From Rhodamnia argentea (lineage: Eukaryota > Streptophyta > Magnoliopsida > Myrtales > Myrtaceae): a DNA stretch of 64,000 bases. The DNA is taken from contig NC_063156.1 of NCBI RefSeq assembly GCF_020921035.1, positions 8,618,001-8,682,000 of the forward strand. The letters run 5' to 3'. The notes beneath the pieces were generated by a model. That model searched no databases. It saw nothing but the letters and a program-made list of their open reading frames with translations, and was not told the DNA's origin. Within the stretch, counting starts at the first letter, position 1. The number at the start of each line of letters is the position of its first letter. Positions 44,656 through 56,414 of the stretch are shown here, piece by piece. Both the position numbers and the translations under genes were made by a program.

Positions 44656-47271
44656 TCACTTTTTGATAAATTGCAATCCGTTCTCATTGGAGTATCGCTC
44701 CATGAATCTCATGAATCTGTCCCATTCTCTAGGCGACCGCATTATGTACTTAGCCTCAATCCCTGCTGGTTTCCCGTTGACAAATTTGGCACTGACATCG
44801 ACTGACTGAAGAACCCCTTCCTCGTCAATCATGTAAAAGCCAGTGATCTCACCGACATCACCGGATGAGTCGAAGACAGAGGGCTGCTCAAACCTGAATA
44901 TAGCAACACCATTCGTGCCGTCTCTTGATTTGGTCAGCCTAACATCTGGAATCGTTTGCTCGTCTGTCCCTTGAATGAACTGAATCGTGGGTTTTACCAT
45001 CATAACAACAGGTCGAGAAATCTTTGCATTCGCTTTTACAGAGGCCCGTTGAGTGTGAGACAGGTGCAACGTCCGGCCATGGAATGAGGAGCTCGCACAT
45101 CGATGAAGAGGCGAAGATATGAAACCTAGAGAACAAAGCAGAACATCATTGGAATTATAGCATCCATGACATATTGCAAATATTTTTTTAACAATTCAAT
45201 CCCCAAACTTTACATTGCTCAAAACATCGAGAAAGTTAAGACTGAGCTGGTAAGGTACGATCCAGAGAATACCCTGTTTCAGGTTTTTAACTTATTGATC
45301 TTCAAGCATAAAAACTTATCAGGGTACTCTACATTCCCTTCTCATGCTTATTGGAGTATCTATCGGCTAATTCCATTACATTGTATGCATTAAGTTTGTA
45401 TAATAGTTCTCTGATCCCACCAAATGTATGTCATGTAATACAGAAGAGAAAGAACTGCCATACCAAATGCAACACGGCTTAAAGAAGATTGAGATAAGGA
45501 CCAAAGCATGACTCTGTCAGACTTAAGTCAGTCACGAAGGAACTGTCATAACATCTTTTGCTATCAATAATGACAAATTGGAGAGCAGGATTTCGAAACC
45601 AAACTGATTAAAGCCCGTTTCAGCCAAGAATTGCAGCGGCCTTGTCTTTTAGGATTCTTGGGGAAAGTGGATCCATTAGTTAGGGATACAATGCAACTTC
45701 ACCATAAAGTACTTCTACAACTTTCAAAAGTAAAAACAGAAAAAGCCTAGGTGAAAGTCCAACAATGAAAATGAGTAGATCATGTTAGGAGTCCCCAATG
45801 TCGGGTAAACACCAAGTACAACCAACAGGTGCTTTACTCCTCAGAGAGGTGGAGGTATAAAAACGACTCATGGCCATACCCTCGAGACTGATCAATCGAT
45901 GAGGATTGATGATCGACCACAGAAAATGGACAATGATCTGTCAAGAAAAGCAACTCCATTTTAACAGTCACAACTTCTATCAGTTGTTTATACTTTGCGG
46001 TATATTCAATTTGCCCTTTCTCTAGGCACTTGCCATCCACCATTCAAAAAACTTCTAACCTTCCTGAGATCTCAATTTCATATCAATCAAAATTTACAGC
46101 CATCGTGCAAATCTATAGTCAAGGAGGCTTAGGATATGCACGAATTCACATACGTTTTAAGCAATATTGGTCAGAAGTAGTTCTCAATATGAGAATATAT
46201 GTTATTTAAAAGTTCGGTTTTACAGTTAACCTATTTCTACCCCTTGAGGTGAGGGGAAAATTTTTTCCAAACATAATGCTTTGTATAATGCTTCACTGTC
46301 ATTATTGTTTCTTATGTTTGAGCAATGATTTTTTTTTTTTTTTTTTCCCATAAGTATGTTTGAGAAATGTCAATACTCTAAAAAAAGCAACGTGTGTGTT
46401 GGCAGGCTCCGTGTTGGTGCATCGAACTGCTTCCCTCACTTTCGATCAAGTTTTGCTCCATGAGCTAATGTGGATGCAAAAGGAGGGTTCCCATGATGCA
46501 TACCCTATTGCGACGGAAATTTGTGCCTATAATTGTCGCTTTCAACGTGACATCCTCTTTGGGTGCTCGGTTGGACTAGATAATGGGGCTTGTGTTCCCC
46601 GAACATCTCATTTGAGATGTTCGGATGGACCGCGAGTGCTTACTTGTTCTCTCGGATGCGGAACTTTCTTCATGGGTGTTGGGTCATTGCCCGTGTTTGC
46701 AATCTATTGCAGCCGCATTACATTTGCACGATATTTCTTTCAGAAGCACCCAGAGTCCTTTCTTAACCACTATATCCTCGACAAAAATGCGAAATTCTCA
46801 TTCAGCTAACACCTTAAGCGCTTCTGACCAAAAAATAAATTAAAAAAAACACCTTAAGCACTGACATTTCTCAGTTCACAGCACATCTAGAGGCCCCTGT
46901 TATATTGAGTTGAAACAGTGCATGCGACGCCTAAAGCTTGAACTGTAAATGAAAAGGCAATACAGAACATCTTCTCAGATGAGTAGATATCTTATTCCTT
47001 TAATGGAAAAATGCACATCACATAAGCATTGAACCCCATTGATTGGTTATCAGATACTGAACACAGAAGGACAAATATGCTCATAGAAGATAAAGGGTAC
47101 ACTCCAAATCACTTTGAGAAAGCTGCACTACCACATTTGGCACTCAAATCTTCACAACAGGAAGTGAAGTGCAGCAAGAAGAGTGAAGAATCTACCTGAG
47201 TGGGTGCGTGGCTGTTGCTGATGGTAGTGAGAGACTGGGGAAGAGAAAGAAAGAGATTGAAGAGATGCCAT
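44656..47271 (-). CDS. PSB28: Photosystem II reaction centre Psb28 protein, plastid
   Basis: Two exons on the minus strand: 47271-47196 (25 codons plus one base, [20 protein letters not shown], donor GTAGAT) and 45125-44656 (acceptor TTCTCTAG). The joined 181-residue protein starts with a Ser-rich chloroplast transit peptide of ~65 residues, then the conserved mature part: [60 protein letters not shown], ending GLQFIKK. Psb28 is a nuclear-encoded, stroma-side factor that binds PSII assembly intermediates carrying CP47 and helps biogenesis and repair. Exon 1 was located by searching the minus strand for a Met-initiated transit peptide with a phase-compatible donor; the ~2.07-kb intron is unusually long beside the 546-nt coding sequence. 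A (GA)8 repeat sits just before the ATG. Confidence 0.93.
45126..47195 (-). other. PSB28 intron
   Basis: About 2.07 kb of AT-rich sequence between the two PSB28 coding exons. It holds chance frames (the longest, 46360-46809, has no recognisable homology) and a T run at 46329-46346. No nested gene was identified. Confidence 0.75.
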
Positions 47272-48110
47272 TGATATGGAGAGAGAGAGAGAGATGGGTC
47301 TGAAAAGGGTGTGGTATTTTGGGGGAATTGTCTTGTTGTAGAATTGTCAACCATTCACTCACTTCAAAGACGTTCTTAGCTTTTGGATAGATTGAGTGGA
47401 GAAGATAACAAGTTGGCCACAGGGATTCTCTGTTCTGTGTGCACCCATGCAATGCCCGGAAAAACAATGGGCTTGTCGGATTTGGGCCATCTCATTGGGC
47501 CTGTAAAATTTCAGGAGTCCCATGTTGGCCCAAAATTCTTGTCAGAACACGGCCAGCCAACCAGGGACTAACATTTTGTAACATGCGCAATAAATATTAG
47601 CAAATTATTAGAACAGTTGGAGATTGCGGAACATTAGTAACTAGCTCAAATAAATGTAGGTAATTTCATGTAAGTTGAAACTAGACGGCAATTTGATCCG
47701 TGAAGAATTGGTAAATCCCTCAAATTAATATTGGCAATGTGCTGAAAGAGACGATAACTTTAATACGATGGTACTTTAACAAATAAATATTGGCAAGTTC
47801 TTCTAAGAAATGATAATTTTCAAACAGTCGCATAAAAGTTGGTGAATGACTCAAATAAGGACTGGTAATTTTCTAAAGTATTAGTAACTTTAATACATTG
47901 ATAAACTGCGCAAGTAAATATCCGTGATTTACTATAATAGTTGGCAATATGAAATAGTCAAATGGTTGTCGGTACTACTCCCACAAAAGGATGACAACTT
48001 ACTGACATACTATATATTAAATTAATTTTTAACTTCCATAAAATTGTTTATAACTTACTCAAATGTTACATGTTAGATAAGTTACTGGTCAAAATCTAAT
48101 TCACCAACAA
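47272..48110. other. PSB28 leader/promoter and spacer
   Basis: 47279-47294 is a GA repeat immediately upstream of the minus-strand PSB28 start. 47600-48000 carries loosely repeated text such as aaataaatattggcaag and agtaactttaatac at 60-100 bp spacing, probably an old degenerate repeat. No gene. Confidence 0.4.
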
Positions 48111-48785
48111 GGGAGAAAGTTACCAAAACAATCTCAAACCTATTGCAATTGTGTCAATTTAGTCCTAAATTTTTTTTTTAGTCAATTGAGTTCCTAAATG
48201 TTTTGCATTTGTACCAATCCAGTCCATTGAGTCGGTGGCGTGATGTGGCGCTGATGTGGCCAATTTTGATAGTACTTTAATAGTATTTTCTTAATTTCTT
48301 AATTTTTACTATTTTATGAATTTTTTTAAATAAAATTTTTTATTTCTATTTTCTTTTTTTTCTTCTTTGCTTTTGATTGTGGCTAGCAAGAGTCACTAGA
48401 GTTGCCTGCCGTCGACGAGGATCGTCGCCCTCGCCTTGCCTTGCCTCGCGACCCATCATGGCCCAGATATTGTCGAGGCCGGCCTTACCCACGACCTTAC
48501 GAGCCTTGCCCGGTGGGTGAGGCCGGCAAGCTCCGCCTACCCTCGTCGGCCACAAACAGAAGGCAAAGAAGGAAGAACAAAAAATAAATAAAATTAAAAA
48601 TTAAAAAAATTAAAAAATTAAGAAATACTATTAAAAATTTTCATATCAATCCCGTCAAGCTAAATGGAATGAATTGGAATAAATGCAAAAAGTTCACTCA
48701 ATTGACAAAAAAAAAAAAAAAAAGAGGTTTATGACTAAATTGGTACAATTGCAATAGGATTAATACTGTTTTGATAATTATCCCC
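48111..48785. mobile_element. Palindromic element with GC-rich core
   Basis: The left arm starts gggagaaagttaccaaaaca and continues aacctattgcaattgtgtca and aatttagtcctaaa. The right arm mirrors it: atgactaaattggtacaatt, gcaataggatt, ttgataattatcccc. The arms are ~65 bp, followed by ttgagtt-type subrepeats and a core with tcgccctcgccttgccttgc and gaggccggc. Best-preserved member of this family in the window. No transposase. Confidence 0.75.
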
Positions 48786-49101
48786 TAATAGGGTTTAGAA
48801 ATGTCCCGACGCTTTTAAGGAATTACCACAACGAAATAGTTTGACATATTTTTATGCAGAGGACGCTAGAATTCTGCATTTTGATAGGAACATTAGGTGG
48901 ATATAAGATCAAGCGAATCAAGTATATGGTTATGTTCCAATTTGCAGAATTATGGTGGATGGTTTCAGATCAGCCAGTTTCCTAATTTTTTATGCGCTTG
49001 GTCTAGGGCTTATTGGGATGTCTACACCCCTGCCTTAGAGTTGGGTTGGTAGCAGTCTACAAATCAGTCCCTCTCTAATCCAACCAATCCTCTTTCTTTT
49101 A
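48786..49101. other. Spacer between two repeat copies
   Basis: About 315 bp of AT-rich sequence. Nothing recognised. Confidence 0.35.
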
Positions 49102-49355
49102 GGGATAATTATCCAAAAAGTCATAAACCCGTTGTATGGCAGCCAATTGAGTCCTAAACTTTGCAATTGTGTCAATTGAGTCATAAAATTTTTTAGCAAT
49201 TTTTCAATTCATTCGTAAACCTTTTGACAATTTGCCAATTTAGTCCTCAACCTTTTGATAAATTGCTAATATAGTCTTAAACCTATTATACGGCAGACAA
49301 TTCAGTTCTTAAACCTTTCAATTGTGCTAATTGAGTCATAAACCTTTTAACCATC
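49102..49355. repeat. One-armed copy built of ~40-bp degenerate tandem units
   Basis: gggataattatccaaaaagt is followed by five or six degenerate units of the form caatt(g/t)agtc(c/a)taaacctttt. The family is the same as at 48111, but here the arm has been reiterated and no core or opposite arm is seen. Confidence 0.6.
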
Positions 49356-52300
49356 ATCCCCTCTCTGTTAACTCCATGAACCTCTCTTCTAAATTCTTCA
49401 GAGAAGTTGGGGAACTTTGGAGGGTTTTCACTCACGGAGATACTTAGAAAAGGTTTTGAAACAGCAACTTCCACATATTTCAAAATCAAGAGATACCATG
49501 TTCATCAAGGAATATATCCCCGTGATGGAATCGTTCTCGTTTTCAGATGCTGGACCAAACTTTTCTGTCATAAACATGTAAATGGCATGGAGGCCTCTCT
49601 TGCTTGGTAGAATTTGAATCCTAGAGACAAACATTTGTTATTACTCTGGAGAAAAAGCGTTAGATTGTCCCAATTTTTTTTGGATTCAGTTTCTCAAATT
49701 CTTCACCGTGCCAACTCAGGAGCCGGCTTTGTCTCGATAAAGTTAGTATAGCCGAGATTCAAACGGATGCAAAAACCTCCGGAGCGCTCCACTGGAAAAA
49801 TATCAATATCTTTTAACATAGTTAAAAGTTAAGTACTTGAATAAATGACGGCAGATTCATTTGAGACAGTTCATCTGGATTATAAATCCCAATACCATAC
49901 AGAGAAATCTCGAGTGACAATCAGTAGAAAAATGAGCACGTATCGAGAAATCTCTCATTGCAACCCCAACTCAAGTCCAGTAGCCATATGATCCAGACGT
50001 CTAATGCAAGAAGAGATTTGCCAATGCAGATGTAGAGTTTTACAGACAATGGTTTCCAACACATGAAGGACAAACCAAAAAATAGGACAAGAAGGCCCTT
50101 GTTCCTCAAATCTGATCAAATCCTACCAGTGTGATATGAAGCCAGTCAGTTCCTTCCTTTGCATGTGAGTCCCCTCTCTCTCTCTCTGATGTGGTGAGAA
50201 CATGAACATCCAACCAAAGCACAAAATATCTTTTTGTCCTACGATCATGAAAGGCTTTCTCGAGTACTAAAAGGCCTGGTCGTGGGCATAAAGCCATGTG
50301 TGGAAGCACATCACGCGGGGGGTTGTTGTTGTTTCAATGTTCATGGCTAACTCTTCTTTCTTTCCCCCTATTATTCTTGATTTACAAATACAATCATAAG
50401 TTGTAAAATAACAGGAAAAAAGAAGGTGGCGAAACTGTTAATATGTGTAGTGAATGTCAGATTAAAGAGTCTCTCTCCAATAATAGGAATTGCAGAAAAT
50501 GTTGATCAAGCTGTGGCTTCACATGGCCCCCATCCACTCCATTGCACAACCAAAAAATTAATTCACATATTTAATTGTGGCTGCACTAACCCACATGTGC
50601 GCATGTGAATCTCAATCCTTTGCTTAAAAAAACAAGAAAAGGAACATCCTTTGTCACCCACTTTCTTAGAACTAACATTGGAGAAGATGGATGTTGGTGG
50701 GTAGGCATCACTTTCTCCATTTCTTTCCCCTCTTTCTTTATTGTGCATTTACTTAGCTAATTTTTCAGCAAAATGAAGAGAAACTGGAAGCTTACTTTCC
50801 TGTTTTCTGCTGCCTTCTACTTCAAGAACAAACCTGAGATTAGATTTCTCAGTAATCCTATCCCTCTAGGTGCCTTTAGCTGCCAGTTTATGTTGAACTA
50901 GCATTGCCTAAGTCAGTGCCCCACCCTAGCTAATAAACACTATACTTACTAAATGCACACTAAATTAATCAATCTTAAAAAAAAAAAGGATGTGTTTGTT
51001 AGAGTTTCCCCCCTTTTAACCTTACTAAATAGGCCAATAAGCATGCAGCCTTGGTAAAGAGATTGGGAGGTGATGACGTTAATATCTTAGGTGTAGGGTT
51101 CGACTCCCACGCTTTGTAAAGAGACAAAGCAAAAGTCAAAAAGAGAAAAGTTACATATAGGATAGACAAAAATATATATATATATATATATATATATGTC
51201 ATATTAAATCAAATAAAAATACCATCTTTACATATCGGTGACGGGTGAGAAATGCCATGCACTTTTTCATTTTTTCCCCCAACAAAAGCATACAAAACCT
51301 TGCTATTTAATGTCTCATTTTCTAGATTCTCCTTCATAATGTGTAATCACATAGGTTACTAGACGGCGCTCCTCTAAAACCAATTAATTAGCATTTTAAA
51401 AGGAGGCTCGATTACAGTCAGAGTGCATGAAAAGACAACAGTGGAAATTATAAAAGTGGGTTTTTCTCCTGTTGTGGGTTTTGCCAGTGTCACATGGATA
51501 GATTCCCATCTTTTGCCAGACAGCTATAGAATGATAATCAAACAAAAGTCTCCCTTTTTTTCATTTCTATTTATTTTTTGAAGCTGATTTAAACAGTACT
51601 TAAAAGGTTGTGGCTCTGATCTGCGCCAATTAAAATAATCTCAGCACAACATGGGGATTTCAATCAGTGACTGAGAGTCTTCTTGTTTTCGGTGGAATTA
51701 TTGACATTTGAAGATAAGGCTCCATTTTCTTTTAATTTAATATATAAAAAAAAGTTATGAAAATCAAAGCCCCTCCAATTATTTTAATGGGAATGTTAGA
51801 TCTGTGTCTAATGATTCCTAAATGAAATCCTTGTCATACTTAGAAGTTACCCTTTGACAGGTGAGAGAAGTTCTTGAAACATTAAAAAAACAACAGTAAA
51901 CCTTTAATCATTTGGTCACGCAGCTCTGCTTGGATGTTGGAATTCCTTGTTTGCACAAATGTCTACGGTGTCTGAAAGGAGCATAAGAACAATCTTCTGT
52001 TGAATGTTGCAGTCTTTGAAGTAGCTATTTCTTTGCTTGACAATGACACCAGTTAGAAAATGTTATTTTTCATTTTATCTGTTTTTTGCCAGAATAGAAA
52101 ATGGTATTACTTGCTTGAGAATGACACCTAGACACTAGCAGTTTTTGTTAGGGTTGCTACACCCTGCTCGACCCGTTCTAGACTTCATATGAATGATCTG
52201 CTTTTGATTGGATCAAAGAGATAAATTTTAATTTTGTGTGAGAGACTTACTAACAAAATACTATTACCATCTAACGACGACGAGATGACCTAGGGGGCAT

Positions 52301-52716
52301 GGATACTCGCCTCTACGTCCGTGTCAGATGCATATAGTGACTTGTGACTCGTGTCGGACACATGCTCCGCCTAGCGATTGACACGTGATCAACAGATGTG
52401 AGAGATGTCCGACATGATCATCGCTTCGAAATAATGAATGATACTAACAAATAGTGGATTAATGTTTTTAGTGTAAATTCATTCTAGGCTCTTTTCTTAT
52501 TATTTATTTATTTATTTGTGAGTTTGAATTAAATTAATTTGATTGAAATAATCATAAAAATGATAATTTATCATGTGTATATGAAAATATATATTTCATA
52601 TACAACATGTCGAAATTTCCTATTTTTCTAGTCAACGTGTCATGTCATATCATGTCGCTATTGCGTGTCGGTGCTACTTAGGAGACAACAACAACAACAA
52701 AAAGGCGCTAACATAA
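49356..52716. other. Intergenic, nothing recognised
   Basis: Only short frames. Simple repeats at 50173-50188 (CT), about 51171-51197 (AT) and 52685-52700 (ACA). The stretch 52010-52140 repeats the phrase ttgcttgacaatgacacc / ttgcttgagaatgacacc. No gene or RNA gene could be supported. Confidence 0.4.
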
Positions 52717-54813
52717 TTAGGGTAAGTACAGTATAAGTACCATAACTTTTATATGACGATCACTTGAGTGCCACAACTTTTTTTTTCGATCACTGAGTAC
52801 CACAACTTTTAAATATTGACCACTTAAGTGCCATCGGCGATTTGGGTCATCAGAAAATCCTACGTGGCATTAAAATAATGTAAATCCAACCTACGTGGAT
52901 CGCCGGAAAGCTGAATCAGCAAATAAAAATGGAAACGACGTCGCATGCTTCAGATTGAACGAGACAAATCAATTGCTTCAACAATTGGGGCAAAATCACT
53001 TGAACCCTAACCCTACCGAGGTCTTTCAACAAATGGGGGAAAATCAAATTCTTGCAAAAGGAATCTAAAGAACCCTAATCCTATTGAGCCGAACTCAACA
53101 AAATCAAAATTTTCAAATTGCCCAAAATCAAATCGTCAAAGTCGCGATGGGAAGTAGAAGTAGGGCAAGTGGCTCTCGAGTGTACGAGCAAAGCCAAGAT
53201 GCAGCTCTACACTTTTTCTATTGTGGGCTGCGAAGTCCAACAAGAAAGGCTTGGACAAGAGATAATCCTTGGAGAAGGTTCCATGGATGCACCAATTATA
53301 GTGCAGACTTCAATTGTGGATATTTTAGGTCCCTAATCTCTGTTTTGCTGATCTATCAAATTTTTCGATGTCTTTAGCGTTAACATGTTTTGGATTAAGG
53401 GTTTATTTGCTCGATTTTAAGGGGATATCTTACTGTGCTTTACCCTACTAATGCAACAAGCATAAACAAAATTGTGTACTAACTTTCTTGTAGGTGGGTT
53501 GACTTGAAATTCTCAAACCGAGCAACGGAGGTTATCTTGGAGCTACTTCAAAAACAAGATGAAGGTCGACCTGTATTGACAAATGAGTTAGACGATGGGG
53601 ACTCAATGGAAGCAGAGATAAAGGGTCTGCAATATTTGCTAAACCATTGGAAGAAAGAATTTTCAAAGATGAAAAATCAAAGAGATATTTATCGAATGAT
53701 TGTTATGATGTTATTGTTGGTGGGCTTGTTCTGACTTATGGACATATGTAACCCTACTAAAGATAAGGTTTTTTTTTAGTCTACCGTAGTTGAGGAACAA
53801 TGATATGATGATATAGTACATGAACGTGATATTGTTCTTATGCCAAGAATTGTTGTTACAATTCTGTGAGTTTTGAAGATGCCAACACAAGAATGCAATG
53901 GTGCAAATGCAATGCCAAAATGAAGTGCAGCAAGATCGGAAGCATCATCCTCAGTTTTTTTGTAAAGGTGTTCGTGATGGAATGAGCTCCAACAAGCCAT
54001 CGAATGATCGTTTGAGTGCCATAGATTTAGTTAAATCGACCACTTAAGTTACTGAACTTTCACAAAGTGGCAAAGACACGACAGCTTCAGCACTCGGTCC
54101 CCACTACCCCATCACATTTAGTAAGCAACAATCGTTGTCGGTCAGTGGACACAAAACAACATAAGGTACAACTCAGAAAATGAAACTCACCATTATACTA
54201 TGCCAGTGAGACCCTAATTTTTCCCTCCAACAGATCGCCTTTCTTGCCTTTTCTTTCGCTATCACTTCACACAAACAAAAAATCACTTACCTTTGCTTGT
54301 GTCGACCCCGGTTCGTCACACGACAAACACTTCATCTCGCCTTCGAAACTCCGACATGAATCACAAGAATAGAGTAGGGCCTTCGATCGATTTGCTTGAG
54401 ACACTAAAGATTGATGAAGATCGGAGCCCCAATTTGATTTTGCGAGCGTCGAATCTATCGGATAGAAATCGATTTGCGAGAGGGAAGGTTTGGAGCCCCA
54501 ATTTTGGTCGACCCAATTTTGACCATTCTCTCTCTCGATCTCAAAGGCAAGTTAAAGACATGATAGAGCAGCGTCGTTTTCTCTTTAAGGACACACTAGA
54601 GAAGAATTTCCACGATGGACTTGTAATTCTTTTTTTAATTTCCACATCACAATAAAACATTAAGTAAAAAGTCCACGTAGGATGTTTTGCCGGAGATGGC
54701 ACTCAAGTGATCCCTTTTGCTCCGATTTGGTACCCAGGTGATCGAAAAAGAAGTTGTGGCACTCAAGTGATCACCATATAAAAGTTATGGCACTTGTATT
54801 ATACTTACCCTAA
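52717..54813. mobile_element. 2.1-kb terminal-inverted-repeat element carrying a GRF zinc-finger gene
   Basis: The left end ttagggtaagtacagtataa and following ~150 bp (cataacttttatatg, atcacttgagtgccacaac, tcgatcac) are mirrored at the right end, closing with atacttaccctaa at 54801-54813. Both arms contain gagtgccacaac units and cctacgtgg or its complement. The long arms and gene cargo resemble Mutator-like elements. No transposase and no clear flanking target duplication were found. Confidence 0.75.
53084..53734 (+). CDS. GRF-type zinc-finger protein inside a transposon
   Basis: Two exons, 53084-53328 and 53494-53734, joined through AG|G (Arg), give ~161 residues. The region FFYCGLRSPTRKAWTRDNPW, then RRFHGCTNY and CGYFRWVDLKFSNRATE, is a GRF zinc finger (named for its Gly-Arg-Phe motif). 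A coiled-coil-like helix (EAEIKGLQYLLNHWKKEFSK) and a short hydrophobic C-terminal segment (MIVMMLLLVGLF) follow, the usual layout of plant proteins annotated as At4g04775-like. The first Cys of the CxCG ligand pair appears to be Phe, so zinc binding may be lost. The frame is intact and lies wholly between the inverted repeats. A DNA- or RNA-binding role is assumed for the domain only; the real function is unknown. The true start may be later, for example at MGSRSRASGS. Confidence 0.65.
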
Positions 54814-54989
54814 CGGAATTCTTTCGAAAACCCAAGAACAAACCAAAGTCACCAATATTGTTTATTGTTTTTTGTTTTTTTTTTCATAATTGTTGTTTAT
54901 TGATTGAAGTCCACTTTTAGTCCTCTCAAATATTTTCTTTTTTTTTTATCTTATTATTTAGTCCCTCTAATTTTTATTTAGAAATTTTC

Positions 54990-55640
54990 AAATGTTTGAA
55001 GTGCCCTTATTTTTTTAAATAAAACTCTGAAGCGGGCCTTATTTAAAATAAGGGTCCGAAATGGCCATTTCAGTCTTAAAAAAGGGCCTAACCTCGCTGG
55101 TCGAAAGGACACTTTCATCCTTTTACTTTTTAAATTTTTTATTTTTTATTTATATTTTTTCCTCTTCTCTCTACCGGTAGCTTGAGTCCGACTCTCACCC
55201 GCCTAGTCAAGGGGCCTCGGCAGATGTGGCGAGGGCAAGGCTAGCCTAATGAGGATGAGGGTTGCGACCCTTGCCCGGGCGGGCGAGAGCCGTCCTCACG
55301 TAGGCTGGCGAGGGCGGGGCCCTCACCTAGGCTAGGCGGGCAAGGACAACCCTTGCCCTCGCCAGCCCAGGCGAGGACGACCGTTGATGGGTGGCTATGG
55401 CTAGGGTGGGAAGGAGAAAAAGAACAAAGAAAAGAAAGGTAAAAAATTAAGAAAATTATATACTTAGAACTATTTTTTACTAAAACACCACTTCTCCAAA
55501 GGTCGGAATAATCACATGCTTATCGGCCGGTCAAAAGTCCTTATTTGACACTATTTAGCTACATCCGGTTCTTATTTAAAACAAAATTCACTCAATACCT
55601 TTATTTGAGAAAACAATAACGCATCAAGCTCTCTTTCAAA
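54990..55640. mobile_element. Palindromic element with strongly GC-rich core
   Basis: AT-rich flanks with ccttatttaaaataagggtc on the left and gtccttatttgacac and ggttcttatttaaaac on the right surround a core (~55160-55400). The core is dominated by gcgaggg/ccctcgc and gggcgggc words and folds on itself. The core vocabulary matches those at 13190 and 48400 although the arms differ. Non-coding. Confidence 0.55.
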
Positions 55641-56414
55641 AATTTCCCTTTCTATTTCGTACAATGAAGTTCACTAAAAGCGGAATTAAGTAGTTTTCCA
55701 TATCTATTCAATCACTTCGTCCATATTTAGTGAACATATATTGAATTTCGTTTCAGTAGAAAAAACATGGTAAGATCATTCATCTGATTTTATTAGTAGG
55801 ACAAGCACTAGCACTTCCTTCTGATATTTTATATGGCTCTTGTCTATTCAACTTGGGAAAATAACCACAGCATGGGCAGAACAGAGCATTTCATTATTGC
55901 CATTTCAATGAGTTGACTAATTACCATGGCAGAGGAAGCAGAAGAAGAAGAATAATAAGAAGGTGGTGTTGGTTGAAAAGGACAGAGCATTCAGTGGTAA
56001 GAAAGAACACATTCTCCACCCATGTTTAATGGTCGGGGAAGCTTCAAATGAGTCCAAAAAATCTTCCTCGGTCCATTATTTGCACATGAACAGCCTGTTT
56101 GCTGCACAACCCGAGACCTCACGAGCTCTCTGTGTGTGTGTGCATTAAAACTAATCAGTCGCCATTATCGTCTCCTCACATTCTTGATCCCGACATACCA
56201 TCATCATATGCTTTAAGCAACGTCTTCTTCCCTTCCGAACTAAGCTTCAAACACACTCTGCTGATCACTCCCAGTCCTCTCGCCTCCACTTCTCAGTCCT
56301 CCTTCACTAGCTTCTTCACCAAAAACATCCAACCGTTATGGTAGAATCTGATTAAGCAGTGGGAGTTTTGAGAAAGTGCAGTTAGCAGCAAAAAAAAAAA
56401 AAAAGGGAACAAAA
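55641..56414. other. Upstream region of the LRR receptor kinase
   Basis: Includes a (TG)-like run gtgtgtgtg at 56130-56143 and a CT/A-rich leader. Short frames upstream of the kinase start (55963-56148, 56099-56344) could act as upstream ORFs if transcribed, but nothing shows this. Confidence 0.35.

Noticed and set aside
45182-45196. Search for tRNA, CRISPR and organelle-derived inserts across the window
   Set aside because: No tRNA A/B-box pair with a foldable cloverleaf was recognised, no regularly spaced repeats of CRISPR type exist, and no plastid or mitochondrial gene text was seen. Without a scan program, small RNA genes cannot be excluded.
46360-46809. 149-aa frame inside the PSB28 intron
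   Set aside because: Composition is irregular, no family or codon signature, and another frame overlaps it. Not enough to claim a nested gene.
54293-54655. 120-aa frame in the right part of the GRF element
   Set aside because: Although open, it shows no domain and partly overlaps repeat units at its end. It could be an untranslated part of the element, so it is not called as a gene.
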